A stretch of 46,945 nt of DNA from Streptomyces sp. (GCF_019510245.1 NZ_JAEKKT010000191.1:1-46945); one strand, 5' to 3'; shown: positions 1 through 8,134, numbered from the stretch's first letter. Numbers and translations are program-made. The notes: generated by a model not told the origin, from the sequence alone.

Positions 1-472
1 CCAGGTCCAGGGTCTCGCGCAGCTCGGGGGCGTCGAAGAGGTCCGTCAGGTCCCGGAAGTCGGCCTCGATGTACGCCGTCCGGCCCTCGGGTGTGCTGGA
101 GAGCAGGCCCTGGGACAGGGTGAGGACGATGGGGTCGTTGTCCACGTAGACGACCCGGGAGTCCGGGGACACCGACTGGGCTATCTCGTGGAGGTTCGGG
201 GAGGTGGGGATGCCGGTCCCGACGTCCAGGAACTGGCGCATCCCCGCCTCTTCGGCGAGCCAGCGCACGGCGCGGTTCATCCAGTCGCGGTTGGCGCGCA
301 TGTGGATCGGGAGCGCGGGCCACTCCCGGGACATCGCGTCGCCCGCCTCCTGGTCGGCGGGGTAGTAGTCCTTGCCGCCCAGGATGTAGTCGTAGATCCG
401 TGCGGAGTGCGCGTTCTCGGTGTCGATGCGGTCGGCCGGCCATCCGTTGTCGGGCAACGCCGTGTCTCCCAT
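1..472 (-). CDS. SAM-dependent methyltransferase, DUF574/Methyltransf_19 family (3' part outside window)
   Basis: The reading frame opens at ATG 472 and runs without a stop off the left edge, giving about 157 residues of a family usually near 270. Visible family signatures are the N-terminal ARIYDYILGGKDYYPAD stretch (residues 24-40), the glycine-rich SAM-binding motif FLDVGTGIPT (81-90) and the acidic strand-2 motif VVYVDNDPIV (107-116). This family is abundant in streptomycetes, its substrates are mostly unknown, and the proteins are cytoplasmic. It lies 107 nt downstream of the DUF397 gene on the same strand, so it may be co-transcribed with the regulator pair or have its own promoter in that gap. 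The substrate cannot be inferred. Confidence 0.9.
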   Translation of the reverse strand, partial: MGDTALPDNGWPADRIDTENAHSARIYDYILGGKDYYPADQEAGDAMSREWPALPIHMRANRDWMNRAVRWLAEEAGMRQFLDVGTGIPTSPNLHEIAQSVSPDSRVVYVDNDPIVLTLSQGLLSSTPEGRTAYIEADFRDLTDLFDAPELRETLDL

Positions 473-579
473 TCAGGTGAGGGAAGCGGGGGTGTTCGGG
501 GGGCTGCGCTGTGCTGCGTCGGGTGTGGGGGGGGTTGGTTGAACGATCAGCTATAGCAAGGAAGTTCCGGGAAATCCGA

Positions 580-816
580 TCACATCAGGAAGTCGGCGTC
601 ACCCGCCTTCACTCCGGACAGGAAAGTCGTCATCTCACGCGGCGTGAAGACCAGCGCCGGTCCGTCGGGGTCGGTCGACTGGCGTACCGCGACCCGGCCG
701 TCGGCCAGCTTCTTCACTTCGACGCAGGCGCCGCCGGCGTCGTCGCTCCACGGCTTGGACCAGCCGCGCGCGCCCAGTTGCCGGGACGGGATGCCGTTGC
801 GTATGGGGTGGTGCAC
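580..816 (-). CDS. DUF397 domain protein, partner of the XRE regulator
   Basis: A 78-residue protein with the DUF397 pattern: an N-terminal W-x-K-x-x-x-S segment (WSKPWSDD), then G-x-CVEV, and a C-terminal VVFTPREMTTFLSGVK-like segment. I chose GTG 816 because a strong AAGGAG ribosome site lies just before it and the codon starts one base after the stop of the upstream XRE gene, implying translational coupling. A longer reading from 840 would overlap that gene and has no ribosome site. DUF397 proteins are typically encoded beside DUF5753 XRE regulators, as in the whiJ/abaA-like loci of Streptomyces, and are thought to act with or against the regulator. That role is inferred from the family. 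Confidence 0.9.
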   Translation of the reverse strand: MHHPIRNGIPSRQLGARGWSKPWSDDAGGACVEVKKLADGRVAVRQSTDPDGPALVFTPREMTTFLSGVKAGDADFLM

Positions 817-817
817 G

Positions 818-1693
818 TCAGAGCTCCTTGCGAATCGCACCGAGGAGGACCTCGGTCTTTCTGGCGGGCGCCGCCTGGGCGCCCAGCCGGTCCAGGGCCT
901 CGCGATAGACCACGACGTCGTCGCTCTTGTCCAGGTAGACGGCGCCCACCAGGCCGTTGAGATAGACGATGTCGGGCAGCTCCGGAGCCTTGAACCGGAA
1001 GAGGTGGTAAGCGCCCGCGCGCATGGCGGGGTGCGGGCCGTTGGCGAACGGCATGATCTGCAAGGTGACGTTGGGCAGCCGGTTGATCTCGATGAGATGG
1101 TCGACCTGGGCCCGCATGACCCCGGAGCCGCCGACCGGCCAGCGCAGCACCGTCTCGTCCATCACGACCCACAGCCGCGGCGGCGCCTCCCGGGTGATCA
1201 GCTCCTGGCGGCGCATGCGCAGCGCCACCATGCGCTCGGTCGCCTCGCTCGGCGCGTGCGGGTTGCCGGCGCCGAGCAGGGCGGCGGCGTACTCGCGGGT
1301 CTGCAGCAAGCCGTGCACGAACTCGTTCTCATAGGCGCGGATCTGCAACGCCGCCTGCTCCAGGCTCAGATACGCGGCGAACCAGTCCGGCATCACATCG
1401 CGGTAGGTGTGCCACCAGCCGCGCTTGTTGGCCTCGCGCACCGACTGCAGGAAGGTGTCGACCTCCTGGCGGTCCGTCACGCCGTAGACCTGGAGGAGCT
1501 TCTCGGCGTCGGCCAGCCGGAGCCGGGCCACCTTGGCGGCCTCCATCCGGCGGATCGTGGAGTGACTGACCCCGATCGCGGCCGCCGCCTGCTCGAAGGT
1601 CAGGCCGGCCCGGGTCCGCATCTCCTCCAGCTGCCGGCCGAGGATCATGCGCAGGACGGACGGGGCTCCGCCCCAGTCGGTCTCCGAGGTCAC
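818..1693 (-). CDS. XRE-family transcriptional regulator with DUF5753 (WhiJ-like)
   Basis: A 291-residue protein. Residues about 16-75 form an XRE helix-turn-helix; the recognition segment lies around residues 30-54 (AIGVSHSTIRRMEAAK). Residues about 95-280 match DUF5753, including the F-x-x-Y-L-x-x-E-x-x-A pattern (WFAAYLSLEQAA) and the conserved VTLQIMPFANG-like strand. Length and order are typical of the large Streptomyces family that includes WhiJ-like developmental regulators. It is followed with a one-base gap by DUF397 and is divergent from an ATP-binding protein, the classical three-gene arrangement. A perfect 18-bp palindrome in the shared upstream region is a candidate binding site. 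The regulated genes and any ligand are unknown. Confidence 0.93.
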   Translation of the reverse strand: MTSETDWGGAPSVLRMILGRQLEEMRTRAGLTFEQAAAAIGVSHSTIRRMEAAKVARLRLADAEKLLQVYGVTDRQEVDTFLQSVREANKRGWWHTYRDVMPDWFAAYLSLEQAALQIRAYENEFVHGLLQTREYAAALLGAGNPHAPSEATERMVALRMRRQELITREAPPRLWVVMDETVLRWPVGGSGVMRAQVDHLIEINRLPNVTLQIMPFANGPHPAMRAGAYHLFRFKAPELPDIVYLNGLVGAVYLDKSDDVVVYREALDRLGAQAAPARKTEVLLGAIRKEL

Positions 1694-2020
1694 GCCCTAC
1701 CCCCTCACACCAGGTTTCAGGGTCACCGTCTCACGTACCCGTGATCGATCACGGGCGTGTTCGATCACTTCTTGTCGGGAGCAGCATGCACTTCGCTTCT
1801 TGCAATTTTCAACTTGCTGGTTGCGAGGCGATGTTGGCAGATGCCAGAGTGGAGCTACTGCTCCGGCTGACCAAGGAGCAGGCGAAGCAGTCCAGTTGGG
1901 GGAGACTGAGCTGCGGCCCGGTGCCGCCCAGGCACGGGTCGTCGTCTGCCCCCGAACGGCCCGGGGCGGACGCGACAGCTCAGCCCCCACGCTGCGAAGC
2001 CGGACGAAAGGCGCACGGCG
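1694..2020. promoter_or_regulatory. Divergent intergenic region (327 bp) between the XRE regulator and the ATP-binding protein
   Basis: No gene is seen here. The stretch 1790-1840 is unusually A/T-rich for this genome and probably holds promoter elements. A perfect palindrome sits 45 bp upstream of the XRE start (listed separately). Confidence 0.5.
1738..1755. promoter_or_regulatory. Perfect 18-bp palindrome, candidate operator
   Basis: CCCGTGATCGATCACGGG is fully self-complementary and lies 45 bp upstream of the XRE gene start. Position and symmetry suggest an operator for the DUF5753 regulator (autoregulation), but no binding consensus is known to me for this family. A short perfect palindrome can also occur by chance in GC-rich DNA. 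Confidence 0.4.
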
Positions 2021-2695
2021 ATGGCCCCGCCCTCTCTCCCCCAGCCGCTCGACCGACTGCCCGAGGACCACATACCCGGCCTGCCCCGGCCGGCCCTGGC
2101 GGCCGCCGCCGAGGGCCCGTACCGCCCGTCCGACGCGACAGGCGTCCCCAGACCACCCGGAGGCGAACGCCTCGGTCGACTCCCTGGGCCGCAAGGCCTC
2201 GACCGGTTCGCCTCCGGGGACCGATCCGCCCTGCGCGGCCGGGTCTTCGACCTGGCGCCGACGCCGCGCGCGGTGGGCAACGCCCGCCGGAGCGTGGGCG
2301 AGCTGCTCGGCTCGTGGGGCGTGTGCGAGGAGGCCCGCGACAACGCGGTCCTGGTGACCTCGGAACTCGTCACCAACGCGATCGTGCACTCGGCCGGCCG
2401 GCGGATCGTCTGCCGGGTGCACGCCGACGCCGACCGGATCCGCATCGAGGTCGAGGACCAGAACGGCAGCATCACGCTGCCGGCACCCCGGCGGGCCAGA
2501 CCCGACGAGCAGAACGGGCGCGGCCTGTTCCTGGTCGACGCCCTCAGTCTCGACTGGGGCGTCACGGCCGCGCCGGAGGGGCGGCCCGCCGCCCGCGTCG
2601 TCTGGGCCGAACTGTCGACGGCACCGGACGCACCGCTCAGCACCCCCCACGCCTCAGGAGGCCCCCCGCCCCATGGACCGTCCCCCCACTCCTGA
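2021..2695 (+). CDS. Anti-sigma-factor-type ATP-binding protein (HATPase_c_2)
   Basis: A 224-residue protein. The C-terminal half is a GHKL ATPase of the RsbW/SpoIIAB-like type: N-box ELVTNA (residues 115-120), an acidic RIEVEDQNG strand, and a G-box NGRGLFLVD (about 165-173). The first 75 residues are proline-rich and not recognisable. Such stand-alone ATPases may act as anti-sigma kinases or as partners of the neighbouring XRE/DUF397 pair; the divergent placement beside them recurs in Streptomyces. ATG 2021 is the first start of the frame. No strong ribosome site is evident there, so the true start could be further in. The partner sigma or anti-anti-sigma factor is not in the window. Confidence 0.88.
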   Translation: MAPPSLPQPLDRLPEDHIPGLPRPALAAAAEGPYRPSDATGVPRPPGGERLGRLPGPQGLDRFASGDRSALRGRVFDLAPTPRAVGNARRSVGELLGSWGVCEEARDNAVLVTSELVTNAIVHSAGRRIVCRVHADADRIRIEVEDQNGSITLPAPRRARPDEQNGRGLFLVDALSLDWGVTAAPEGRPAARVVWAELSTAPDAPLSTPHASGGPPPHGPSPHS

Positions 2696-2774
2696 TCCGG
2701 CCGCCGACCCGTCCTGGACCCGCACCCGCCCCAAGCCCGGCCCGGAACAACCCCACACCGCTCCGGCCCGCTGA
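2673..2774 (+). CDS. Candidate small proline-rich ORF (33 aa)
   Basis: An ATG at 2673 is preceded by a good ribosome site (AGGAGG, about 13 nt upstream) and opens a 33-codon frame ending at TGA 2774. It overlaps the end of the ATP-binding protein gene by 23 bp. The product is rich in proline, arginine and threonine, with no recognisable domain. It ends 8 bp before a strong terminator hairpin, so it would fit as the last gene of a two-gene transcript. Conservation is unknown and the frame could be fortuitous. Confidence 0.25.
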   Translation: MDRPPTPDPAADPSWTRTRPKPGPEQPHTAPAR

Positions 2775-2781
2775 GCCGCCC

Positions 2782-2830
2782 CCGACGTGGCGCGGCCGGG
2801 ACGAACGCGTCCCGGGCCGCGCCACGTCGG
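2782..2830. terminator. Bidirectional terminator hairpin
   Basis: A long inverted repeat has arms beginning CCGACGTGGCGCGGCC and ending GGCCGCGCCACGTCGG, with inner GGGACG/CGTCCC pairing, one bulged base and an AACG loop. It sits between convergent genes and has no U-tract, as is common in Streptomyces. Confidence 0.8.
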
Positions 2831-2846
2831 CGGTCGAGGCCACCGT

Positions 2847-3098
2847 TCACTCCACCGCGTGGGCCAGCAACGCGGTGGCGGCCGCGCGCAGTTGTATCGC
2901 CGCGGTCACGCAGGCCGTCGCCTGCCGCTCCAGCGCCGCGCAGCTCCACTCCGGCACCCCGGCACAGCCGCCCAGCCGCTCGGCGGCGCCGCGCAGCCGC
3001 TCGGCGTAGCCGTCCATCCGGTCCGCGTCGGCTCTCAGGCCGTCCACGTACGCGAGGAGTTCCGGGGCGGCGGTGGCGGGACGGGATTCGGTCACCAT
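2847..3098 (-). CDS. Small two-helix protein resembling the WXG100/ESX superfamily
   Basis: An 83-residue, alanine-rich protein predicted as two amphipathic helices (about 10-40 and 50-80) separated by a turn (GGCAGVPEWS). This is the size and layout of WXG100-like proteins, but the turn reads W-S-C instead of W-x-G. Three cysteines are present, which is unusual for the family. ATG 3098 is preferred because AGGTGAG lies just before it; GTG 3107 is the alternative. It follows the large hydrolase/decarboxylase-like gene by 27 bp on the same strand and is likely co-expressed. If it is a true WXG100 relative, the pair may be linked to type VII secretion, but no secretion machinery is in view. Confidence 0.6.
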   Translation of the reverse strand: MVTESRPATAAPELLAYVDGLRADADRMDGYAERLRGAAERLGGCAGVPEWSCAALERQATACVTAAIQLRAAATALLAHAVE

Positions 3099-3125
3099 GG
3101 GGCTCACCTGTACTCGGAGGGACGC

Positions 3126-5261
3126 CTAGCGCGGCAGCACCGCGCCGGCGCTTCTGTGGGCCACGAACCGGGGACTGGTCAGGACGAATCGGGGCCGCAC
3201 GGCGTCGAGTTCGAGGATCTGGAGGTGCCGGGCGAGCGGCCCGTGGGCGCCGTCGAGCCGCAGCCGCAGCCGGGGGCGGGCATGGACGCGCGGTCTGCCG
3301 TGGGCGCGGACCAGGGTGCGTACGGTGCTCTCGCCCCGGCGGCCGTAGAGCACCCAGTCCGCCTCGGGACAGCGCGTCCCGGGCCCCGGGCGGCCCTCCA
3401 CCGAGACACCCAACTCGGGCGCGTGTACGCGCAGTTCCCGCCCCTGGAGCTCCACGTCGGCGGATCCCCGTACGGCCGGCTGGGCCCAGACCTCCTCGGC
3501 CGCCGCCCGCGCCTCCTCCGTGCCGACGGCGAGCGCGACCACGTAACGCCCGGTACGGCGCAGGTCGGCACGGCGCAGCAGGTCCGCGGCGAGGTCGTAG
3601 GCGTGCGGCCGCCACAGGTCGTCGACCAGCACCGACAGGCCGAGCTCCGTGTAGGGGCCGATGGTGGTGCAGCGGTGCTCGTAGAGGGAGAGTACGGCGA
3701 GGGCGCGGCGGCCGAGCCGGGTGGGGACCATCCAGGCGACGTCGGGCAGCAGGCTGCGGGCCACGTCGGTGTCGACCGGGAAGCACAGGTGCGCGGCGGA
3801 GGAGTCGTAGTACCGCACCGGTACGTCGACCGGTCCCGCCGAGGTGGCGAGGCTGGTGGTGGGGACGGCCAGGAACGGGTAGCCCTCGGGCGGGCGGCCG
3901 CGGTCCCTGAGCCGGTAGACACGGGTGCGTTCGACCGGGCCCCGATAGGGGGCGAGGGCGCGGTCGACGTCGGCCCGGGCCTGCGGGAGCACCGTCTCCA
4001 GGTGGTCGATGTACACGCGCAGCAGGTGGCAGCGCGGGAACTCCCGGGTGGGGCCGGTGTAGTCGACCCGGTACCGGTTGGCGTGCGGGGCGCCGGGGCC
4101 GTCCAGGGCCGGAAGGATGTCGTACCGGTTGGTGATGCCGGCGACCCAGGTCCGCGGGTCGGCGGGTCTGCGGTCGTCGACCCGCGCGCCGACGGCGACC
4201 ACGTGGGTGACCCGGTAGGCGCGGCAGAACTCGTCGTCCTGCGCGAGGTTCAGCAGCGCGATCCCGCCCTCGCCGTGCCCGACCAGCGCGAGGTCGGCGC
4301 CGCGCGGTATGCCCTGGTCACGGATCGCCAGCAGGATCGAGCGGGAGTACGGCGAGTCGGTCAGGAACAGGTCGCGCCAGGCGCCGGTGAAGTCCTGCGG
4401 GCAGTCGTCGCGGGGGCGGCCGGGAGCGGTGCCCGGTGCCTGGACGACGTACCGGAGCACACCGTCGGGACCGCGCACCTCCTGGACGAGGACGCGGGCG
4501 TCGCCGGCGAGCACGTCGATGTTGCGCAGGAAGCCGAGGAAGGAGCCCTCGGTGGCGATGGAGCGGGCCTCCTGGGCCGACAGTTCGACGGCCTGGGCGG
4601 CGCCCTCGCCCTGGTCCGTGCCGGAGAGGCGGCCGGCGTCGAGGCCGCCGCCCGGTCCGGCGGTCAGCTCCCGGCCGGCGGCCAGTGCCCAGGCGGTCTC
4701 GTCGCTGAGCGGGTCCTCGTCCAGCAGGCCCCGGACGGCGAGGAGTTCGGCCAGGACCGGGGCGAGGGCGGACAGGGTGCGCTGGGCGCCCCTGTCCTTG
4801 AGGAGGGCCCGCAGCGCGCGGACGGCGGCCTCCGGGTCGTGGCCGGCGGAGACGGCGTCCGTCAGCCGGCGCATGCCCGGGTCGTGCCCGAACTCGGGGT
4901 GGTCGAGGAGGACGGCGGCGATCCTCAGCCGCAGCGCGGTGACCGCCACCAGCGCGGCCAGGCTCTCCCGGCCCAGCGCCTCCCCCGCCGCGCCGAGCAG
5001 ACGGCCGACGCCGTCCGGCGCGACGATCGCCGAGCCGCCGAGCCCCTGCTTGCTGGTGAGCGTCCGCAACAGGGCCCAGCGGGCGGCCAGGCCGGTACGC
5101 GGGCGGCGGCGCGCGGAACCCGTCAGCGCCGGGGCGAAGAGGACGGAGCTGGTCCGTGCGGAGACCTCGCGGACGCCCTCGGCGACGGCCAGCAGGTCAC
5201 GGGCGCACTCCCGCAGCATCTCCTCCGCGGGCGGCCCGCAGGCACGGCGCTGCGCTGCCAT
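3126..5261 (-). CDS. Two-domain protein: alpha/beta-hydrolase fold without Ser nucleophile + acetoacetate-decarboxylase-like domain
   Basis: A 711-residue protein. ATG 5261 is preferred over 5327 because GAGGGAG precedes it. The middle has a lipase-like element ALVGHGEGGIALLNLAQ in which the expected G-H-S-x-G nucleophile elbow reads G-H-G-E-G (Gly at about residue 330). Downstream acid and histidine candidates (NRYDILPAL; CHLLRVYIDHL) fit the usual order. Residues about 475-700 resemble the acetoacetate decarboxylase fold: FPVDTDVARSLLPD, then LSLYEHRCTTIGPYTELGLSVLV. No lysine equivalent to the ADC Schiff-base residue is evident. The N-terminal 200 residues are helical and unassigned. No signal peptide is seen. 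It precedes a WXG100-like gene. Both domain calls are by eye and function is unknown. Confidence 0.7.
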   Translation of the reverse strand: MAAQRRACGPPAEEMLRECARDLLAVAEGVREVSARTSSVLFAPALTGSARRRPRTGLAARWALLRTLTSKQGLGGSAIVAPDGVGRLLGAAGEALGRESLAALVAVTALRLRIAAVLLDHPEFGHDPGMRRLTDAVSAGHDPEAAVRALRALLKDRGAQRTLSALAPVLAELLAVRGLLDEDPLSDETAWALAAGRELTAGPGGGLDAGRLSGTDQGEGAAQAVELSAQEARSIATEGSFLGFLRNIDVLAGDARVLVQEVRGPDGVLRYVVQAPGTAPGRPRDDCPQDFTGAWRDLFLTDSPYSRSILLAIRDQGIPRGADLALVGHGEGGIALLNLAQDDEFCRAYRVTHVVAVGARVDDRRPADPRTWVAGITNRYDILPALDGPGAPHANRYRVDYTGPTREFPRCHLLRVYIDHLETVLPQARADVDRALAPYRGPVERTRVYRLRDRGRPPEGYPFLAVPTTSLATSAGPVDVPVRYYDSSAAHLCFPVDTDVARSLLPDVAWMVPTRLGRRALAVLSLYEHRCTTIGPYTELGLSVLVDDLWRPHAYDLAADLLRRADLRRTGRYVVALAVGTEEARAAAEEVWAQPAVRGSADVELQGRELRVHAPELGVSVEGRPGPGTRCPEADWVLYGRRGESTVRTLVRAHGRPRVHARPRLRLRLDGAHGPLARHLQILELDAVRPRFVLTSPRFVAHRSAGAVLPR

Positions 5262-5363
5262 CCGGCGCTCCCTCGGATCGACGACACGGCCTGCTCCCAT
5301 CGTGTGCCCTGGCTCCGGTGCCCGCACCTTCGTCCGTTCGGGTGACCGGCGGGCGGAGACGGG

Positions 5364-5822
5364 TCAGGCGTCCCCGGCGAGGCCGGCGGCGAGCGTCGCG
5401 CCAAGTTCCCAGCACGCCTCGATGTCGGCCTTGCCGGGCTCCCCGGTCACCGTGACCGGTTGGGCCGACCGGCGCCAGCCGAGTCCGGTGGTGAGGGAGT
5501 CGAGGGCGCGCAGGGCGCCGGTGACGTCGTTGCCGCCGTGGACGTAGGCGCCGAAGGGGCGGCCGCGCGTCTCGTCCAGGCACGGGTAGTAGACCTGGTC
5601 GAAGAAATGCTTGAGGGCGCCGGAGACGTAGCCGAGGTTGGCCGGGGTGCCGAGGAGGTATCCGTCGGCCGCGAGCACGTCGGCGGCGGTGGCGGACAGC
5701 GCCGCCTTCCGCACGACCCGCACGCCCTCGATCTCCGGGGTGGTGGCCCCGGAGACGACGGCCTCGAACATGGCCTGGCAGTGCGGCGAGGGAGTGTGGT
5801 GGACGATCAGCAAAGTGGGCAC
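5364..5822 (-). CDS. Flavodoxin-fold / NADPH-dependent FMN reductase family protein
   Basis: A 152-residue protein with the flavodoxin-like layout: first strand and phosphate-binding loop LLIVHHTPSPHCQAM, then DGYLLGTPANLGYVSGALKHFFDQV (the GTPANLG flavin-contact loop), then GGNDVTGALRALDSL. GTG 5822 is chosen because it starts directly before the first beta strand; the longer ATG 5858 would add a low-complexity leader. Members bind FMN and reduce quinones or metals using NAD(P)H, and act in the cytoplasm. The specific substrate cannot be told. It is upstream of the two-domain hydrolase-like gene on the same strand with about 100 bp between them, so co-transcription is possible. Confidence 0.85.
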   Translation of the reverse strand: MPTLLIVHHTPSPHCQAMFEAVVSGATTPEIEGVRVVRKAALSATAADVLAADGYLLGTPANLGYVSGALKHFFDQVYYPCLDETRGRPFGAYVHGGNDVTGALRALDSLTTGLGWRRSAQPVTVTGEPGKADIEACWELGATLAAGLAGDA

Positions 5823-5968
5823 ACGGGCACCCTGCCCTGCGCTGCCCGCCGACGGCAAACGGCGGCGGGCGGCGACCGGGCGACGGCGTGCCCTGGTCGC
5901 CGGGCAGGGCTTCGAGGGGGTTCAGCGGGGCGCGGCCCGCGTCAGGCAGAAGGAGCGGCACCTAGGTG

Positions 5969-6037
5969 GCGTCCTGGGCGGGCCCGACAGCGCGGAGCAC
6001 TACGTGATGCTCCGCGCTTCGAGCCCGCCCAGGACGC
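5969..6037. terminator. Nested double hairpin downstream of the DUF1996 gene
   Basis: Outer 15-bp perfect arms at 5969-5983 and 6023-6037 (GCGTCCTGGGCGGGC and its complement) enclose an inner 10-bp perfect hairpin at 5990-5999/6008-6017 (GCGCGGAGCA). The structure starts 22 bp past the stop of the minus-strand gene and is a strong factor-independent terminator candidate. Confidence 0.75.
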
Positions 6038-6058
6038 GCTGCGGCAGACCAGAGAGGG

Positions 6059-8134
6059 TCAGACCGAGTTCCGCCTGGTGCGCCAGAGCAACGCCGCCCC
6101 GCCGGCCAGCAGCAGGCCGCCGAAGACCGCGGGCCACAGGTGGGCGCCGGTCTCGGCGAGACCGCCCTGGACGGCCTGGGGCTCGGTCTGCGGCTCCGTC
6201 CCGGAACCGGTGGCCGGGCTCTCCTGACCGGCCGGGGCGGCGACCGCGGTGCCGGTCGGCGCGGCGGAGTCACCGGCGGTCGGTGCCTCGGTGTCGGGCC
6301 GCTGCGTCGGCTCGCTGATCACACCGCCGCCCGACGACTTGGTGGTCGGCTTCTTCTTCGGCGACGCGGTCGCGTAGACCCTCGGCAGCCCGGTGCCACC
6401 GGACCCGGAGCCGGGGGCCGTGGCGGTGGGGGTCTCCGTGGCCGGGGTGTCGGCCGGGGGCTCGGACGACGCCGGCTCGGACGACGGCTGCCCGGTCGCC
6501 GGCCCGGACGGTTCCGCGCTCTGCGACTCGGCCGGCGGCGCAACCGGGCTCGCGGTGTCGCTCGGCTCGGCCGGCTCCGCGCTCTGCGACGGCGGCTGCT
6601 CGCCGGCCCCCGCCCCGCAGGTCCGGCCGGAGTTGATGCAGTCGACCATCTTCCGCATCAGGCTCTCGTCGAAGACGTTGATGAAGTCGCCGTGGTCGGT
6701 GACCGGCTTGTGCAGCTGCTCGGGGAACGAGTCCACCGCGAACAGCGGGACCGTGCGGCCGCCGTCCTGGAGGCTCGGCGCGGCCACGTCGTAGACGATG
6801 CGCTGCACCAGCTGCGGGATGGCCTGGAAGCCTGCCGGGCAGCTGCCGTCGGGCGCCTCGAACGCCACGTGGGTGCGGTGGTTGGCGCTGTCGATGTTCC
6901 GGCCGTCCCAGCAGCTCTGGAACCTGAAGGTGCGCACGACGTCGCTGCCCGAGGGGCAGAGCGGGTACTTGTCCTTGAGCTGCCGGTTCTCGTAACCGGT
7001 GCAGCTCCAGGAGGCGTTGGCGTTGGCCGGGCCGTTGACGAACGCCTTGGCGTCGCCGGTGATGATGCGCAGCAGCCGCGGCATCTCGGTGACCTTGGAG
7101 GTCGGGTTGCCCTCGAAGGTCAGCGTGACCTCCTTCGCCGTGACGATCTGGCCGGCGTTGCCCTCGGTGCCGCCGCCCGGCTTGTCGGCGTCGCGCTCCT
7201 GCTTGCCGTTCTGCAGCCGCAGCACGGGCCAGTAGTACGTGGACTTGTCGCCCTGGTCCGCGCAGCTGGTGTCGGCGTTCGCGAGGTCCTGGTCGCTGGC
7301 GAAGGCGTTGTTGGACTGGTTGCCGATGTAGTCGTGGAAGTGGTGGGCGCCGTTGGAGACACCGGGCGCGACGATCACGTTGTCCGAGTTGAACAGGCCG
7401 TTCGCGTTGACGCCGCAGCTGGAGCTGAAGGTGCCGGTGGAGCCGCCGGGCCGCTCGGCCGGGGTGGTGACGTTGGGCTGGACCGAGGTGATGTCCGCGT
7501 AGTCGGCGGCGACCGGGCCGTTGCCGCCCTGGCCGCCGGCGCCGGTGCCCTGGCTCGGTGCGGCGCTGCCCTGGCCGCTCTGGCTCGGCGTGGCACTGCC
7601 CTGGGGCGTGGCCGACTGCCCGGCACCCTGGTTCGACGAGCGCAGGGTGCAGGCGGCGAGGTCGTCCAGGCCCTGCGGACGGTCCCCCTCGCGGCCGATG
7701 GCGTCGGCGATGCGCTGGAGCGACGCGGACCGCTGTTCCTTCAGCGGGCCGATGATCGCCTGGTCGGCGAAGCCGGGGTCCTGCTCGATCTCGGCGGCAT
7801 GCTGGGTGAGTTGCTGGTAGGCGGCGGCGATCTGCTGGTCCATCCGGGCGAGTTCACCGTCGACGGCGGCCCGCGCCCCGTCCGGTACCGAGGTCAGCCG
7901 GCTGCCGGCGTCCGGGCAGTAGACCGTGGGCGCGGACAGCACCTGGCCGGTGGCGACCTGGCCCTGCTGGTCCCCGCCGCCCTCGGTGGCCGAGGCATAG
8001 ACGTTCACCGCGACCAGTCCTGCTCCGCCGAGCATCAGGGCGACCGCTGCGAAGGTCGCGCGTTGTGCGCCGGTGGGGCGTCTGCGCCTGTTGCGTCTCA
8101 AGGTCGTTCCCCTGTGTCGTGGGCGGCCGGGCAT
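6059..8134 (-). CDS. DUF1996 surface protein with LAXTG sortase signal
   Basis: A 691-residue exported protein. A basic N-terminus (about 1-25) precedes a hydrophobic signal segment (about 28-48). A helical, partly Ser/Gln/Gly-rich region follows to about 225. Residues about 230-500 are DUF1996, with its histidine motif HHFHDYIG near 262 and several conserved Cys/Trp (SSSCGVNANG, QSCWDGRNID). A long Pro/Ser/Thr/Glu-rich wall-spanning linker follows. The end carries LAETG (about residue 657), a hydrophobic segment and the basic tail RTRRNSV. LAXTG is the motif recognised by class E sortases of Streptomyces, as in the chaplins, so covalent wall anchoring is likely. No sortase is nearby. The ribosome site GGGGGA precedes ATG 8134. 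The biochemical role of DUF1996 is not established. Confidence 0.9.
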   Translation of the reverse strand: MPGRPRHRGTTLRRNRRRRPTGAQRATFAAVALMLGGAGLVAVNVYASATEGGGDQQGQVATGQVLSAPTVYCPDAGSRLTSVPDGARAAVDGELARMDQQIAAAYQQLTQHAAEIEQDPGFADQAIIGPLKEQRSASLQRIADAIGREGDRPQGLDDLAACTLRSSNQGAGQSATPQGSATPSQSGQGSAAPSQGTGAGGQGGNGPVAADYADITSVQPNVTTPAERPGGSTGTFSSSCGVNANGLFNSDNVIVAPGVSNGAHHFHDYIGNQSNNAFASDQDLANADTSCADQGDKSTYYWPVLRLQNGKQERDADKPGGGTEGNAGQIVTAKEVTLTFEGNPTSKVTEMPRLLRIITGDAKAFVNGPANANASWSCTGYENRQLKDKYPLCPSGSDVVRTFRFQSCWDGRNIDSANHRTHVAFEAPDGSCPAGFQAIPQLVQRIVYDVAAPSLQDGGRTVPLFAVDSFPEQLHKPVTDHGDFINVFDESLMRKMVDCINSGRTCGAGAGEQPPSQSAEPAEPSDTASPVAPPAESQSAEPSGPATGQPSSEPASSEPPADTPATETPTATAPGSGSGGTGLPRVYATASPKKKPTTKSSGGGVISEPTQRPDTEAPTAGDSAAPTGTAVAAPAGQESPATGSGTEPQTEPQAVQGGLAETGAHLWPAVFGGLLLAGGAALLWRTRRNSV

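Noticed and set aside
2787..5345. Long plus-strand open frame (852 codons) opposite the two-domain hydrolase-like gene
   Set aside because: It is antisense to a gene with recognisable folds and a ribosome site. Its product is a low-complexity Gly/Ala/Arg/Val string typical of shadow frames in 72% GC DNA.
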